From assembly GCF_033547155.1 (NCBI RefSeq), contig NZ_CP137892.1, positions 620,001 through 684,000 of the forward strand: 64,000 nucleotides of DNA. The letters run 5' to 3'. Numbering within the stretch: the stretch's first letter is position 1; the number at the start of each line of letters is the position of its first letter. A program made the position numbers and the translations under genes. Below the pieces are notes generated by a model. That model had not been told where the DNA came from. It saw only the letters and a list, made by a program, of their open reading frames with translations, and ran no database searches. This DNA comes from Pseudomonas benzenivorans. GTDB taxonomy: Bacteria > Pseudomonadota > Gammaproteobacteria > Pseudomonadales > Pseudomonadaceae. Shown here in pieces: positions 44,631 through 53,868 of this stretch.

Positions 44631-45617
44631 TCAAGGCTCCACAAGTTTTTTGGGGTCATTAACTAATGTCAGTTCGAGGGTTGCTTGGTCCTCTAAGAAT
44701 TTTCTCAGTGGTGAGTTTGTTTTGTATGGCACCTGGCTTGATGGGACAATTTTTGACGCGGGCTCTACATGGACTTTTTGGTCATCAAAAAATATGTGTG
44801 GGCGCAATGCTTTAAGTATTTTGTCCTTGGGTAGCCCTCCAAGAAAGAAAGCTTGATCCACATAGACGTTCCAGTTGCGAAGGGTTTTTATTACTCGTAC
44901 ATGCGCCGGGCTGTTCCTGGCGGTTACAATAGATATTTTAATTGGAGATGTCTCAGAGCCGATCTCCTTGTGAATTGTTGACAGCACGCGAATGAATTTT
45001 GCGAAGGGTCCATCTTTTAGTTCTATGTCTTCGTTGTTTAGTTCGTTGGTTTGGAATTGCCTCATTCCTCTGGTTTTGTATATATATTCGGACTCCTCTG
45101 AGAAAATTACTGCGTCGGCGTCAAATGCAAAACGAATTCTCTCCTCGTCTGGCAGGTAGTCGGAGGGTGGGTCATAGATAGTTGCTGCAGCACATTGCTC
45201 TGTATCAATGGCGGTTTGTACATCCTCACTGTGTTTGGTCAAGAGTAGGTCTACATCGAATGCTTGGAGAAATGGGGCAAGGGATTCTCCACCTGAGAAG
45301 GCTGATCTTGTTATGTCAAGATTGTAATGCTTTATTGAGTTGTGTATCCGTAGGCCGGTGTCGGGGGAGTTTTTTGACATCACTATTACTTCTACTAGGC
45401 GCTGCCCTGGTTGTTTTGAGTATTTGTTGAGTTTTAGGAGGGCTTCGACTAAAAAGTATGCGGCGCCTTTTTCTAATACTACATCTTCGTGCTCGAGTTG
45501 GTAGGTCCTGTAGTCGTCAATGGTCCCGGTTTCGAATACTATATTTTCTTTTTCTAGGTTGAAGAGCGCTCTAGATGAAACGCCAATTACTAAGGTGTTT
45601 TTAAAGTCAATGGCCAT
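44631..45617 (-). CDS. Cytosolic 5'-nucleotidase (cN-I/PF06189 type), AT-rich
   Basis: 328 residues of the 5'-nucleotidase family: AIDFKNTLVIGVSSRALFNL at the start (catalytic-type Asp), VIVMSKNSPDTGLRI, FDADAVIFSEESE, and FFLGGLPKDKIL with IFFDDQKVHVE near the end. It would remove phosphate from nucleoside monophosphates in the cytoplasm. Base composition is visibly AT-richer than every neighbour, with A/T-ending codons, which points to recent acquisition. Start at ATG 45617; a GTG at 45632 is possible. Flanked by repeats on its 3' side. Confidence 0.88.
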   Translation of the reverse strand: MAIDFKNTLVIGVSSRALFNLEKENIVFETGTIDDYRTYQLEHEDVVLEKGAAYFLVEALLKLNKYSKQPGQRLVEVIVMSKNSPDTGLRIHNSIKHYNLDITRSAFSGGESLAPFLQAFDVDLLLTKHSEDVQTAIDTEQCAAATIYDPPSDYLPDEERIRFAFDADAVIFSEESEYIYKTRGMRQFQTNELNNEDIELKDGPFAKFIRVLSTIHKEIGSETSPIKISIVTARNSPAHVRVIKTLRNWNVYVDQAFFLGGLPKDKILKALRPHIFFDDQKVHVEPASKIVPSSQVPYKTNSPLRKFLEDQATLELTLVNDPKKLVEP

Positions 45618-45686
45618 GGACTGAGGGCTCACTAATTGATCTGTTTTGGGCTTGCAAAGGACCGTCTATGTTTTGGGGCGTCGTAT

Positions 45687-46493
45687 TTATTTTTCTGTTT
45701 TGCGATTCCGCACATACAACGCCTCACCCCCCGTCGCACTGCTCCCGCGCACCTGCAACTCGAAGCGCTTGGCCTGGCCCTTGATCAGGTCGCTGAGCTT
45801 CTTGAAGCCATAGAGGCGCGCGTCGAAGGCCGGGCGCAGCTTGCTGATGTTCTGCCCGAGCACACCCAGTTCGACCCAGCCGTCCTCGTCGTCGATGTCG
45901 TCGATCAGTTTGGCGATGAAGTCCACCGGCACCTTCTGCGGTTTCTTCTTGGCGGCGGGCTTGGCCGGTTCGGCGGGGGCGGGGGCCTTGGCTTTGTCGC
46001 CATTGGCGGGCGGTTCGTCCACGGCCTGGGCCGCGTCGGCACGGAGGATCTCGGTGTAGATGAACTTGTCGCAGGCCGAGACGAAGGGGGCGGGGGTCTT
46101 CTCCTCGCCGAAGCCGTACACGGTCAGGCCTTCCTCGCGCAGGCGGGCGGCCAGGCGGGTGAAGTCGCTGTCGCTGGAGACCAGGCAGAAGCCGTCGAAG
46201 CGCCGGGTGTAGAGCAGGTCCATGGCGTCGATGATCAGCGCGCTGTCGGTGGCGTTCTTGCCGCGGGTGTAGGCGAACTGCTGGATCGGCTGGATGCTGT
46301 GGTCGAGCAGCACCTGCTTCCACTTGCCGAGGTTCGGCTGGGTCCAGTCGCCGTAGATGCGCTTGACGCTGGCGACGCCGAACTTGGCGATTTCCTCGAA
46401 CAGGCCCTCGACCATGGCGGCCGAGGCGTTGTCGGCGTCGATCAGCACGGCGAGGAGCTTCTGTTGCTGCGGGGCGCTGGGTTTGGCGGCCAT
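45687..46493 (-). CDS. NYN-domain (PIN-like) protein with C-terminal LOTUS-like domain
   Basis: 268 residues. The NYN nuclease-type domain has acidic motifs VLIDADNASA, ATDSALIIDAMDLLY and LVSSDSDFTRLAARLREEG. An Ala/Lys/Pro linker (~150-185) leads to an OST-HTH/LOTUS-like domain (VPVDFIAKLIDDIDDEDGWVELGVLGQ, FDARLYGFKKLSDLIKGQ). Such proteins are thought to act on RNA. AAGGA lies 6 nt before ATG 46493. Confidence 0.88.
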   Translation of the reverse strand: MAAKPSAPQQQKLLAVLIDADNASAAMVEGLFEEIAKFGVASVKRIYGDWTQPNLGKWKQVLLDHSIQPIQQFAYTRGKNATDSALIIDAMDLLYTRRFDGFCLVSSDSDFTRLAARLREEGLTVYGFGEEKTPAPFVSACDKFIYTEILRADAAQAVDEPPANGDKAKAPAPAEPAKPAAKKKPQKVPVDFIAKLIDDIDDEDGWVELGVLGQNISKLRPAFDARLYGFKKLSDLIKGQAKRFELQVRGSSATGGEALYVRNRKTEK

Positions 46494-46686
46494 GGTCGGT
46501 CCTTGATAGGTGCGTGTCCCGAACATACTGCGGATGCTGTCACGGCGCCATAGGGAGCCGCTGGCTGCGGCGGTGGATAGGCGGAATCTGCACTTTGCTT
46601 GATCTGTGCCGGGGTTTGCCGCGGCACGGGGCCCTATAGTCCCGCGCTGTTATTCACCCGCGATCAATCAGAAAAGGACTTCCGCC

Positions 46687-47346
46687 ATGCGTGCGTTCGC
46701 CCTTGCATTGCTCTGTTGCCTCGCCAGCCTGGCCCAGGCCAGCAACGAGGCGATGCAGCGTTTCAATCAGTTATCCGCCGACCCGCTGTTGCGCCAGCAG
46801 GCCTACGAGGCCGGCCACGAGCGCATCCGCTTCTGCGGCAATTGCCATGGCGAGAACGGCAACAGCCGGCGCCCGCACATCCCCAACCTGGCGCAGCAGA
46901 ATCCGGTGTACCTGTTCAATGCCTTCGAGAAGTTCGCCAGCGGCGAGCGCACCGACTATGTGATGTCCAAGCTGGCGCCGAACCTGAGCCTGGAGGACAG
47001 GGTCAACGTGGCCATCTATTTCGGCCAGCAGCAGTTGCAGGGGCACGACGAGGCGGTCGACCCGGTGCTGCGCCAGGCCGGCGAGGCGACCTTCAAGACG
47101 CTCTGCACGGGCTGCCACGGGGTGAACGCCGAGGGCCGCGACAATACCCCGCGCCTGGCCGGCCAGCCGGCCGAGTACCTGCGCCGGGCCCTGACCCGTT
47201 TCCGCGACAAGGACCCGAGCCGTGCCGGCTCGGTGATGATGACCATCGCCGACGGCTTCAGCGAGCAGCGCATCGCCGCGCTGGCCGCCTACCTGCAGCA
47301 GTTGCAGCCGCAGGCCGAACTCAGCGTGGGGGAAGTACGCCGATAG
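46687..47346 (+). CDS. Dihaem cytochrome c4-like protein
   Basis: 219 residues with a signal peptide (cleavage near LAQASN). Two haem-binding motifs, CGNCH and CTGCH, each start a cytochrome c domain; Met ligands are plausible in the MSKLAPN and MMTIADGF segments. It carries electrons in the periplasm, probably to a terminal oxidase. AAGGA precedes ATG 46687. Its last 26 nt overlap the 3' end of the converging hydrolase gene. Confidence 0.9.
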   Translation: MRAFALALLCCLASLAQASNEAMQRFNQLSADPLLRQQAYEAGHERIRFCGNCHGENGNSRRPHIPNLAQQNPVYLFNAFEKFASGERTDYVMSKLAPNLSLEDRVNVAIYFGQQQLQGHDEAVDPVLRQAGEATFKTLCTGCHGVNAEGRDNTPRLAGQPAEYLRRALTRFRDKDPSRAGSVMMTIADGFSEQRIAALAAYLQQLQPQAELSVGEVRR

Positions 47347-48196
47347 CGTGCAGGCCCTGTTCGATCAGCCGGTGACAGCCGGCGGGGTTTTCCAGCGGCA
47401 GCAGGTGGCCGTGTTCCAGGTCCTCCAGGAACTGGGTTTGCGGGCAGCGCCGTTGCCATTCCTGCCACAGCTGTTCGCTGAAGAACACCGAGGGTTTGCC
47501 GCGGATCGCCACGCAGGGCATCGGCAGGCGCTGCAGCTGCGCCATCACGTTCGGCGGCTGGGTGTAGTTGTGCGCTTCCCAGTGTTTGGGGAAGGCCAGC
47601 TGCACCTGGCCGTCGGCGCCCTCCACCAGTCCATGCTCGGCCAGCGCCTGCAGCGCCTCGGGACCGAAGCGCTTGTAGCCGCGGGCGTTCTGGTAGTGCT
47701 GAAGGAACGCCTGGCGGTCGGGCCAGCGGTCGGCTTTGCGCAGGGTGCTCCTGGCCGGGTCGGTGCGGTTCATCAGCGCCTTGGGCAGCCAGCGCACCAG
47801 CCGCGCCAGGGCGGGGGAGACCATGGCCGGTTCGATCAGCACCAGCGCCTTGAACAGCTCGGGGCGCTTGGCGGCGGCGAGGATGGTGGAGGTGGCGCCC
47901 AGGGAGTGGCCGATGCCGATGATCGGCGCCTGGTACTCCTGCTCGATGAAGGCGATCAGGTCGTCGGCATACAGCTGCCAGTCGCGTCGCCGCGGCGGCG
48001 GGCCGATGTCCGGCCAGGTCGCGCGGCAGGCCAGGCCGCTGAGCGCCAGGCTGCCACTCAGGCGACCGAGCAGCGGCTCGTAGACCCGCAGCGGAAAACC
48101 GTTGGCGTGGTAGAAGTGGGCGGGCGCGCCCTGGTTGCTGCAGTGCAGCCACTGCGCATTGGCCGGCAAGCGCGCGGCCGCGGAGCTGGGTTTCAT
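47321..48196 (-). CDS. Alpha/beta-fold hydrolase
   Basis: 291 residues. YHANGFPLRVYEPLL begins the fold; nucleophile Ser in GIGHSLGATST; a C-terminal His in EHGHLLPLE. Family members are esterases, lipases or haloperoxidase-like enzymes; substrate unknown. ATG 48208 is four codons upstream with too short a ribosome spacing; ATG 48196 is preferred. It overlaps the cytochrome gene tail by 26 nt in opposite orientation. Confidence 0.85.
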   Translation of the reverse strand: MKPSSAAARLPANAQWLHCSNQGAPAHFYHANGFPLRVYEPLLGRLSGSLALSGLACRATWPDIGPPPRRRDWQLYADDLIAFIEQEYQAPIIGIGHSLGATSTILAAAKRPELFKALVLIEPAMVSPALARLVRWLPKALMNRTDPARSTLRKADRWPDRQAFLQHYQNARGYKRFGPEALQALAEHGLVEGADGQVQLAFPKHWEAHNYTQPPNVMAQLQRLPMPCVAIRGKPSVFFSEQLWQEWQRRCPQTQFLEDLEHGHLLPLENPAGCHRLIEQGLHAIGVLPPR

Positions 48197-48396
48197 GGTC
48201 TTTCTCATGGCCTGCGGAACGTGCGGATCACAGTAGGGATTGGCGGGGAACGAGGCAAAGGGGGATCGCGCCAGAATGCAGGGGCAACTGTCCTTTCGCG
48301 GCCATCCGGCCGCCGGTCAGCGGACGGGGCCGTGGATTGGGTACAATCCCCGGCCCTTTTCCGCGCCACGCCTGGCGCGCTCTGCCGAGGTTGCCC

Positions 48397-48963
48397 ATGT
48401 CGCCCCTTGAACTCTGCGCCGCCACGCTCGGCGTGATCGCCGTCTGGCTGACGGTCCGACAGAACATCTGGTGCTGGCCGGTCGGTCTGGTCATGGTGTT
48501 GATGTACAGCTGGATCTTCTTCGAGGTGAAGCTGTATTCGGACATGCTCTTGCAGGGGGTGTACGCCGGCTTGCAGCTCTACGGCTGGTGGCAGTGGCGG
48601 CGCGGCGGCGAGCAGCACCAGGGCCGCGAGGTCAGTCGCCTGAGCGCCGCCGGCCTGGCCTTGAGCCTGGCCATCGGCGCCGCCGGTAGCCTCGGCCTGG
48701 GCTACCTGATGGCCACCTACACCGATGCCGCGGCGCCCTGGCTGGATGCCGCGCTGACCGGCTTCAGCCTGGTGGCCCAGGTGTGGATGGCGCAGAAGCG
48801 CCTGGAATGCTGGCCGTTGTGGCTGGCCCTGGATGTGGTGTTCGTCGGCCTGTTCGTGCACAAGGCGCTGTACCCCACTGCGGTTCTCTACGGGCTGTTC
48901 TGCCTGCTGGCGCTGTACGGCTGGCAGAGCTGGCGGCGCGCCCCGGCCCTGGCCCGCGCATGA
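48397..48963 (+). CDS. pnuC: Nicotinamide riboside transporter PnuC
   Basis: 188 residues, seven membrane segments. The PnuC core is clear: WLTVRQNIWCWPVGLVMVLM, YGWWQWRRGG, and ECWPLWLALDVVFVGLFVHK, with the Trp/Asn binding-site residues. It admits nicotinamide riboside by facilitated diffusion, driven by phosphorylation inside. GAGG lies 6 nt before ATG 48397. The stop overlaps the start of the kinase gene by 4 nt (ATGA), coupling uptake and trapping. Confidence 0.92.
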   Translation: MSPLELCAATLGVIAVWLTVRQNIWCWPVGLVMVLMYSWIFFEVKLYSDMLLQGVYAGLQLYGWWQWRRGGEQHQGREVSRLSAAGLALSLAIGAAGSLGLGYLMATYTDAAAPWLDAALTGFSLVAQVWMAQKRLECWPLWLALDVVFVGLFVHKALYPTAVLYGLFCLLALYGWQSWRRAPALARA

Positions 48964-49508
48964 GGGTGCTGGTGCTGACCGGCCCGGAGTCGAGCGGCAA
49001 GAGCCGCCTGGCCCAGGTTCTGCAGGCGCGCTTCGGCGGCCTGGTGGTCGGCGAGTACGTGCGCCACTTCATCGAGCAGCAGGGGCGTGACACCTGCTAC
49101 GGCGACATCGAGGCCATCGCCCGGGGCCAGCTGGACTGGGAGGACCGCGCCCGCGCCAGTGCGCCGCCGCTGCTGATCCTCGACACCCACCTGCTGAGCA
49201 ACCTGCTGTGGAGCCGGACTCTGTTCGGCGACTGCCCGGTTTGGCTCGAGCCGGCCCTGCTGGCGCGGCGCTACGACCTGCACCTGCTGCTCGACCCGCG
49301 CGGCATGCCCTGGGTCGACGACGGCCAGCGCTGCCAGCCGCACCTGGCCGAGCGCCTGCGCTTCCACCGGGGCTGCCGCGACTGGTTGCAGGCCCACGGC
49401 CAGGCCGTTGTCGCGCTGCAGGGCGACTGGCCGGCGCGTGAGCGCCAGGCCCTGGCTCGGGTCGGCGCCTGGCTGGGCGAGCCGGAGCGGCGTGAGTCGG
49501 GGGATTGA
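48960..49508 (+). CDS. NadR-type ribosylnicotinamide kinase
   Basis: 182 residues. Walker A GPESSGKS (8-15), GEYVRHFIEQQG, and LLILDTHLLSNLLWS with a Walker-B-like acid. It corresponds to the C-terminal kinase domain of E. coli NadR without the repressor and adenylyltransferase parts. It phosphorylates nicotinamide riboside to NMN. Coupled to pnuC, so the two form a minimal NAD precursor salvage unit; NMN is then adenylylated by an enzyme encoded elsewhere. Confidence 0.9.
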   Translation: MRVLVLTGPESSGKSRLAQVLQARFGGLVVGEYVRHFIEQQGRDTCYGDIEAIARGQLDWEDRARASAPPLLILDTHLLSNLLWSRTLFGDCPVWLEPALLARRYDLHLLLDPRGMPWVDDGQRCQPHLAERLRFHRGCRDWLQAHGQAVVALQGDWPARERQALARVGAWLGEPERRESGD

Positions 49509-49763
49509 GGCTGGTCTAGGTGGCTTCCGCCTGTTTCCCAGTGGGGCTCACACCGCCCGGCGGCCTGCGCTTGCGCCGCCGATAGGCTACTGGCTAAATG
49601 ATGGCGTTATAGGCCTTCGTGCGGCGCTGCCCTGGGTCGACGAGCGGCCGAGGGCCCATAACAAAAACAGCGAGCCCGCTGTCTAAGCATGGGGTTGCCC
49701 CCTGTGCCTGCGCGTCGGCAGGGATACGAGCCGCGAGCGCGTGCCTGCAGTCGAGACATCGCA

Positions 49764-51740
49764 ATGACCATCGAGAAAGCCGATGCAGTGCCGGCGCGCA
49801 GCTCGCTGCGAACCCTGATCATCGTGCGTGGCGCGCTGCGCAGCCTGGTCATCGCCGGGCTGTTGTGCGTGGCCAGCTACTTCCATGTCGTGAGCATCCT
49901 CGAGGAGGAGCTGGTCGAGCAGCTCGAGCAGTTCATCGCCGAGCGCGGCCTGCGCGATTCGCAGCAGTTCCTGCAGAGCGAGCGCCATCATCTGGCCGTC
50001 GAGCAGGCCCTGCTGGAGCAACTGCAGGCGGTGTCGATCCCGGCCGGCGCGGCGTTGTTCGACGACTATTTCGAGCCCTGGGCCGATGGCACCTGGCGTA
50101 CCCGGCGCGGCTGGTACGACGGCCAGTTGGCCAGGGACGGCCTGCAGCACCGCGGCTTCACCGGCTTTATCGGTCGCGACGTGGCGCTGACGCCCGAGCT
50201 GCGCCAGCGCGCCGCGCTCATCGCCGCCATCCTCGAGTGGTACGGCACGGCCTGGACCGCCACCGGGCAGTACATCAACTACTACCTGTCGGCCCCGGAG
50301 AACCTGCTGGTCGGTGAGTTCGTCGGTCTGCCCTACCTGCATCAGGTGCCGGCCGACAGCTATTTCCCCGACGAGATATTCGTGTCCCTGGCCAACCAGG
50401 CGCAGAACCCCGAGCGGCGCACGGTGTGGAGCCACTTCTATTTCGATGAAACCGCGAAGCTGTGGATGGTTAGCAGCCTCAGGCCGGTCTACCTGGAGGA
50501 GCGTCTGGTGGCGACCCTGGGCCAGGACATCCTCCTGGACGAGTTCATGCAGCGCACCCTGCGGGATGCCCGGGAGGGCACCGACAACCTCGCCTTCGAC
50601 GGCGAGGGCACCTTGATCGCCTACGAGCCGCTGCTGGCCGATATCCAGGCCGCCGGGGGCACGCTGAAGATCGATGCAAGCCGCCCGGGACTGCAACGCA
50701 TCTACCAGGCCGTCAGGGCCCAGGGGCGGCACAGCGGCGTCACCGAGACCGATGAGGCCTTTCTCGCCTACACGCGCATCGACGGGCCGGGCTGGTATCT
50801 GGTCAACATCTATCCCAAGCAGTTGCTGCAGGACAAGGCCCTGGCCGCCGCGGCGATCATCCTCGGCATCGCCTTGCTTGGCCTGCTCTCGGAGTTCGCC
50901 GTGCTCTGGCTGTTGATTGCGCGCTATGTGCTAGCGCCCTTGCGGCGCTTCGTGACGGTGACCGAGAAGGTCGGGCAGAACGGTTTGGCCGAGCTGCGCG
51001 ACAGCGACCTGCCGCAGCGGCAGGACGAATTCGGTCTGTTGGCCAGCCGCTATCGAGAGACGGCGCGGGAGCTGGAGGAGTCCCGCCGGGCGCTGCTGGC
51101 CGCCAACCGCGATCTCGACGCCCAGGTCGCCAGGCGCACCGCAGAGCTGACCCAGGCCAACGAGCGGCTGGCCCGGTTGGCCACCATCGACGAGCTGTCG
51201 GGGTTGTACAACCGGCGTCAGTTCCACAGCCTGGTGCCGCTGGAGCTGGCACGCCTGGGCCGTCTGCAGAAGATGCCGCCATGGGTGACGCTGGCGATAG
51301 TCGATATCGACTATTTCAAGCGGGTCAACGATGCCCATGGGCATGCGGCCGGCGACGAGGCGATCCGCCGCATGGGCGCGTGCCTGGCGCAGCTGTACCG
51401 GCGTGCCGGCGATTACTGCTTTCGCCTGGGCGGCGAGGAGTTCGCCCTGTTTTCCAGTGGCGAGCCGGTCGCCGCCGCGGTGCTGGAGAAGACGGCGGCG
51501 CAGTTGCTGAATGCGGTGCGTCAGCTGGAGATCCCGCTGGCGGGTTCGACGGTGTCCTGCAAGTTGACGATTTCCCTGGGCATCGTCCATGCCCAGGTCG
51601 TGCCTGGCCTGACCCTGGAAAGCCTGTACAAACTGGCCGACGACGCGCTCTACGCCGCCAAGGCGGGAGGGCGTGACCAGGGCCGGATTGTGCTGCTCGG
51701 CGCCGAGCCCGCTCGCCACATTGAGCGGGACGTGCGTTGA
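49764..51740 (+). CDS. Membrane diguanylate cyclase with Cache-like sensor and HAMP
   Basis: 658 residues. TM1 ~25-48, a ~320-residue periplasmic sensor domain of Cache type (LWMVSSLRPVYLEERLVATL, GPGWYLVNIYPKQLL), TM2 ~370-395, HAMP, a coiled coil (AELTQANERLARLATIDEL), and GGDEF with active site RLGGEEFALF. RAGD five residues before GGEEF is an intact inhibitory site. It makes c-di-GMP in response to an external signal. Start at ATG 49764 before conserved sequence; the frame is open from 49689. The 255-nt upstream region shows no other gene. Confidence 0.92.
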   Translation: MTIEKADAVPARSSLRTLIIVRGALRSLVIAGLLCVASYFHVVSILEEELVEQLEQFIAERGLRDSQQFLQSERHHLAVEQALLEQLQAVSIPAGAALFDDYFEPWADGTWRTRRGWYDGQLARDGLQHRGFTGFIGRDVALTPELRQRAALIAAILEWYGTAWTATGQYINYYLSAPENLLVGEFVGLPYLHQVPADSYFPDEIFVSLANQAQNPERRTVWSHFYFDETAKLWMVSSLRPVYLEERLVATLGQDILLDEFMQRTLRDAREGTDNLAFDGEGTLIAYEPLLADIQAAGGTLKIDASRPGLQRIYQAVRAQGRHSGVTETDEAFLAYTRIDGPGWYLVNIYPKQLLQDKALAAAAIILGIALLGLLSEFAVLWLLIARYVLAPLRRFVTVTEKVGQNGLAELRDSDLPQRQDEFGLLASRYRETARELEESRRALLAANRDLDAQVARRTAELTQANERLARLATIDELSGLYNRRQFHSLVPLELARLGRLQKMPPWVTLAIVDIDYFKRVNDAHGHAAGDEAIRRMGACLAQLYRRAGDYCFRLGGEEFALFSSGEPVAAAVLEKTAAQLLNAVRQLEIPLAGSTVSCKLTISLGIVHAQVVPGLTLESLYKLADDALYAAKAGGRDQGRIVLLGAEPARHIERDVR

Positions 51741-51746
51741 CGGGGC

Positions 51747-52472
51747 TCAGTGTTCCCAGCGGCGGTGGATGGCCTCCAGCTCGCCCGTGCTCCGCAGGCG
51801 CTCCAGGGCATCGGCGAAGAGGTCGGCGCGCTGCTGGTCCTCCTGGCCGAAGGCGACGTAGCGTGGCATCTCCACCAGGGGCTGTGGCAGCACGCGCACC
51901 CGCTGCTCGGCATTCAGCTCGCGGGCGAAATAGAGTAGCTGGGTGCGGTCGCCGACTATCACGTCGAAGCGCCCGGCCAGCAGCATGGCCACCAGCTGCC
52001 GCGGGGTCTGGGCGATGGCGTCGCGACGCAGCTCGGCGCGGTCGAACGCGGTCTCGTAGGCATAGCCCTCGACCTGACCGATCCGGTAGGGCGCCAGGTC
52101 GCTCAGCTGTCGCCAGTCCTCCAGCGCCGTCTTGGATGTGGTCATGAATACCGTGGTGCCGGTGCGCAGGGGGCCGACCAGCCGATACTGGGCCCGGCGC
52201 TCCGGGGTGCCGGCGAACTGGAAGGCCATGGTGGCTTCGCCACGTTCGAGCATGGCCTTGACCCGCAGCCAGGGATACAGGCGCAGGTGGTAGTCGACGC
52301 CTGCGGCCTGCAGCACGGCGTCGACCAGCTCGACGTCCAGCCCCAGGGGGGCGTCATCGTCGGGGGCTACATAGCTGTAGGGGGCGAACTGCTTGTCGCC
52401 GACCACCTGCCATGGCTCTGCCAGCGACGGGGCGCAGAGGGCGAGGAGCAGGCAGCACAGCAGTAAGCGCAT
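51747..52472 (-). CDS. Periplasmic solute-binding protein, family 3
   Basis: 241 residues with a signal peptide (cleavage near SLAEPW). It has typical SBP_bac_3 sequence: FAPYSYVAPDDDAPLGLDVELVDAVL split by the usual ligand loop, and RIGQVEGYAYETAFD, VAMLLAGRFDVIVGD. No permease is linked. It converges on the diguanylate cyclase gene with 6 nt between stops. Periplasmic proteins of this type sometimes feed ligands to Cache receptors; the placement beside a sensor cyclase makes that a fair guess. Confidence 0.83.
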   Translation of the reverse strand: MRLLLCCLLLALCAPSLAEPWQVVGDKQFAPYSYVAPDDDAPLGLDVELVDAVLQAAGVDYHLRLYPWLRVKAMLERGEATMAFQFAGTPERRAQYRLVGPLRTGTTVFMTTSKTALEDWRQLSDLAPYRIGQVEGYAYETAFDRAELRRDAIAQTPRQLVAMLLAGRFDVIVGDRTQLLYFARELNAEQRVRVLPQPLVEMPRYVAFGQEDQQRADLFADALERLRSTGELEAIHRRWEH

Positions 52473-52578
52473 CGGTGGGTTCCAGCTGGCGAGTGATCAA
52501 GCATGGCGCCCGCGCCAGTCGCGGGCAATTGCGGACGCTCGACGGTTCAACGGTAGTTGTTTCCGGCCGCTTTTGCAC

Positions 52579-53304
52579 TCAGCCGCTGTGTCGCGGGGCG
52601 TCGCCGGCGTGGCGCAACGGCGTGCAGCGCTGCCGGTCGATGGCGCCGACATAGGGGTTGCCGTGGCCCATGACGCAGCCGACCTGCTGGTTGCGCCAGC
52701 GTTCCCAGTCGCTGACCGGGTACAGGCGGTGCCAGGCCTCGTAGGTGCGCCGGTCCTGGCGCGACAGGCGCAGCCGGTAATGGTCGGCCATATACAGGTA
52801 GATGCGCGCCGAGGCGCCGCGGGCCGGCTCCGGTGGCATGGCGGTCCTGGCCTTGAAGTCGACGCGCATCGGACAGGCGCCGTACTGCTTGGGGCTGGCC
52901 CCGAGCATGCCCAGGGCATAGTTGGAGCGGTCGCCATTCACTTCACCGATGCTGGGCACCAGGTTGTGCAGGTCGGCCTCGGCGGCGCGGAATACCGGGT
53001 CGTTGCGCGTGCAGTTCTTGCGCCCGCCCTGCTGCCAGCACTGGCGCTGATGGCCGATCACCCAGGCCGGCACCACGTGCTCCCACTCCAGGCGTTGCGC
53101 GCGGCGTGGCTGCTTGCGCGGGACATAGCCGCAGCTGGCCAGGTCCACCCGGTTGCCCTGGTAGGCGCAGCCACAGTAGAAGGTGGTCTGTTGCGGGGCG
53201 TAGAGCTTCCAGGCGATCTTCTTGGCGGCGGTGAAGCTTTGCGGGGCATCGGCGTGGGCGGGGAGGGTGAACAGCAGGCACAGCAGGACAAGCAGGCGGG
53301 GCAT
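52579..53304 (-). CDS. endA: Endonuclease I family extracellular/periplasmic nuclease
   Basis: 241 residues with signal peptide MPRLLVLLCLLFTLPAHA. Endonuclease I hallmarks: EWEHVVPAWVIG (catalytic His), EADLHNLVPSIGEVNGDRSN (metal and active-site Asn), and several paired cysteines. It cuts double-stranded DNA in the periplasm or medium. The start at ATG 53304 places the signal peptide at the N-terminus. Confidence 0.92.
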   Translation of the reverse strand: MPRLLVLLCLLFTLPAHADAPQSFTAAKKIAWKLYAPQQTTFYCGCAYQGNRVDLASCGYVPRKQPRRAQRLEWEHVVPAWVIGHQRQCWQQGGRKNCTRNDPVFRAAEADLHNLVPSIGEVNGDRSNYALGMLGASPKQYGACPMRVDFKARTAMPPEPARGASARIYLYMADHYRLRLSRQDRRTYEAWHRLYPVSDWERWRNQQVGCVMGHGNPYVGAIDRQRCTPLRHAGDAPRHSG

Positions 53305-53424
53305 AGACGGCTCTGGGCAAAAAAAGCCGCGCATGATAACCGCTGCCGGAGGCGAGCGGGAGCGTCTAGGACGCAGTTTTCACCCTGTGCCGACACCCCT
53401 GGCGGGGCGCCGGAGGCAAAGGCG

Positions 53425-53769
53425 TCAGACCTTCCTGACGAACTCGGACTTGAGCTTCATCGCACCGATGCCGTCGATCTTGCAGTCGATGTCGTGATCG
53501 CCGTCGACCAGGCGGATGCTCTTGACCTTGGTGCCGACCTTGACCACCAGTGAGGAGCCCTTGACCTTGAGGTCCTTGATCACGGTGACGCTGTCGCCGT
53601 CCTGCAGGGGATTGCCCACCGCATCCTTGATCACCCGGGCGTCGTCATCGGCGTCCGGCGTCTCGGTGTTGGCGGACCACTCGTGGGCGCACTCGGGGCA
53701 GACCAGCAGCTGGCCGTCTTGATAGCTGTATTCGGATTGACACTGGGGGCAGGGTGGCAGGGTGCTCAC
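53425..53769 (-). CDS. yjdM: Zinc-ribbon protein YjdM (PhnA-like)
   Basis: 114 residues from GTG 53769, with AGGAG 5 nt upstream. An N-terminal zinc ribbon CPQC...CPEC is followed by the SH3-like PhnA domain ([40 protein letters not shown]). Despite its old name it is not part of phosphonate breakdown; function unknown. No phn genes are nearby. Confidence 0.9.
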   Translation of the reverse strand: MSTLPPCPQCQSEYSYQDGQLLVCPECAHEWSANTETPDADDDARVIKDAVGNPLQDGDSVTVIKDLKVKGSSLVVKVGTKVKSIRLVDGDHDIDCKIDGIGAMKLKSEFVRKV

Positions 53770-53868
53770 TGGGGCTCCTCGGGGACGCTGAGGTGGGAAG
53801 CCGCACAGTGTATAGGGATTTGCCGCCCTTGCGGGCACCGCGCCCGATCGGGGCGCGGCCCGCGACGA

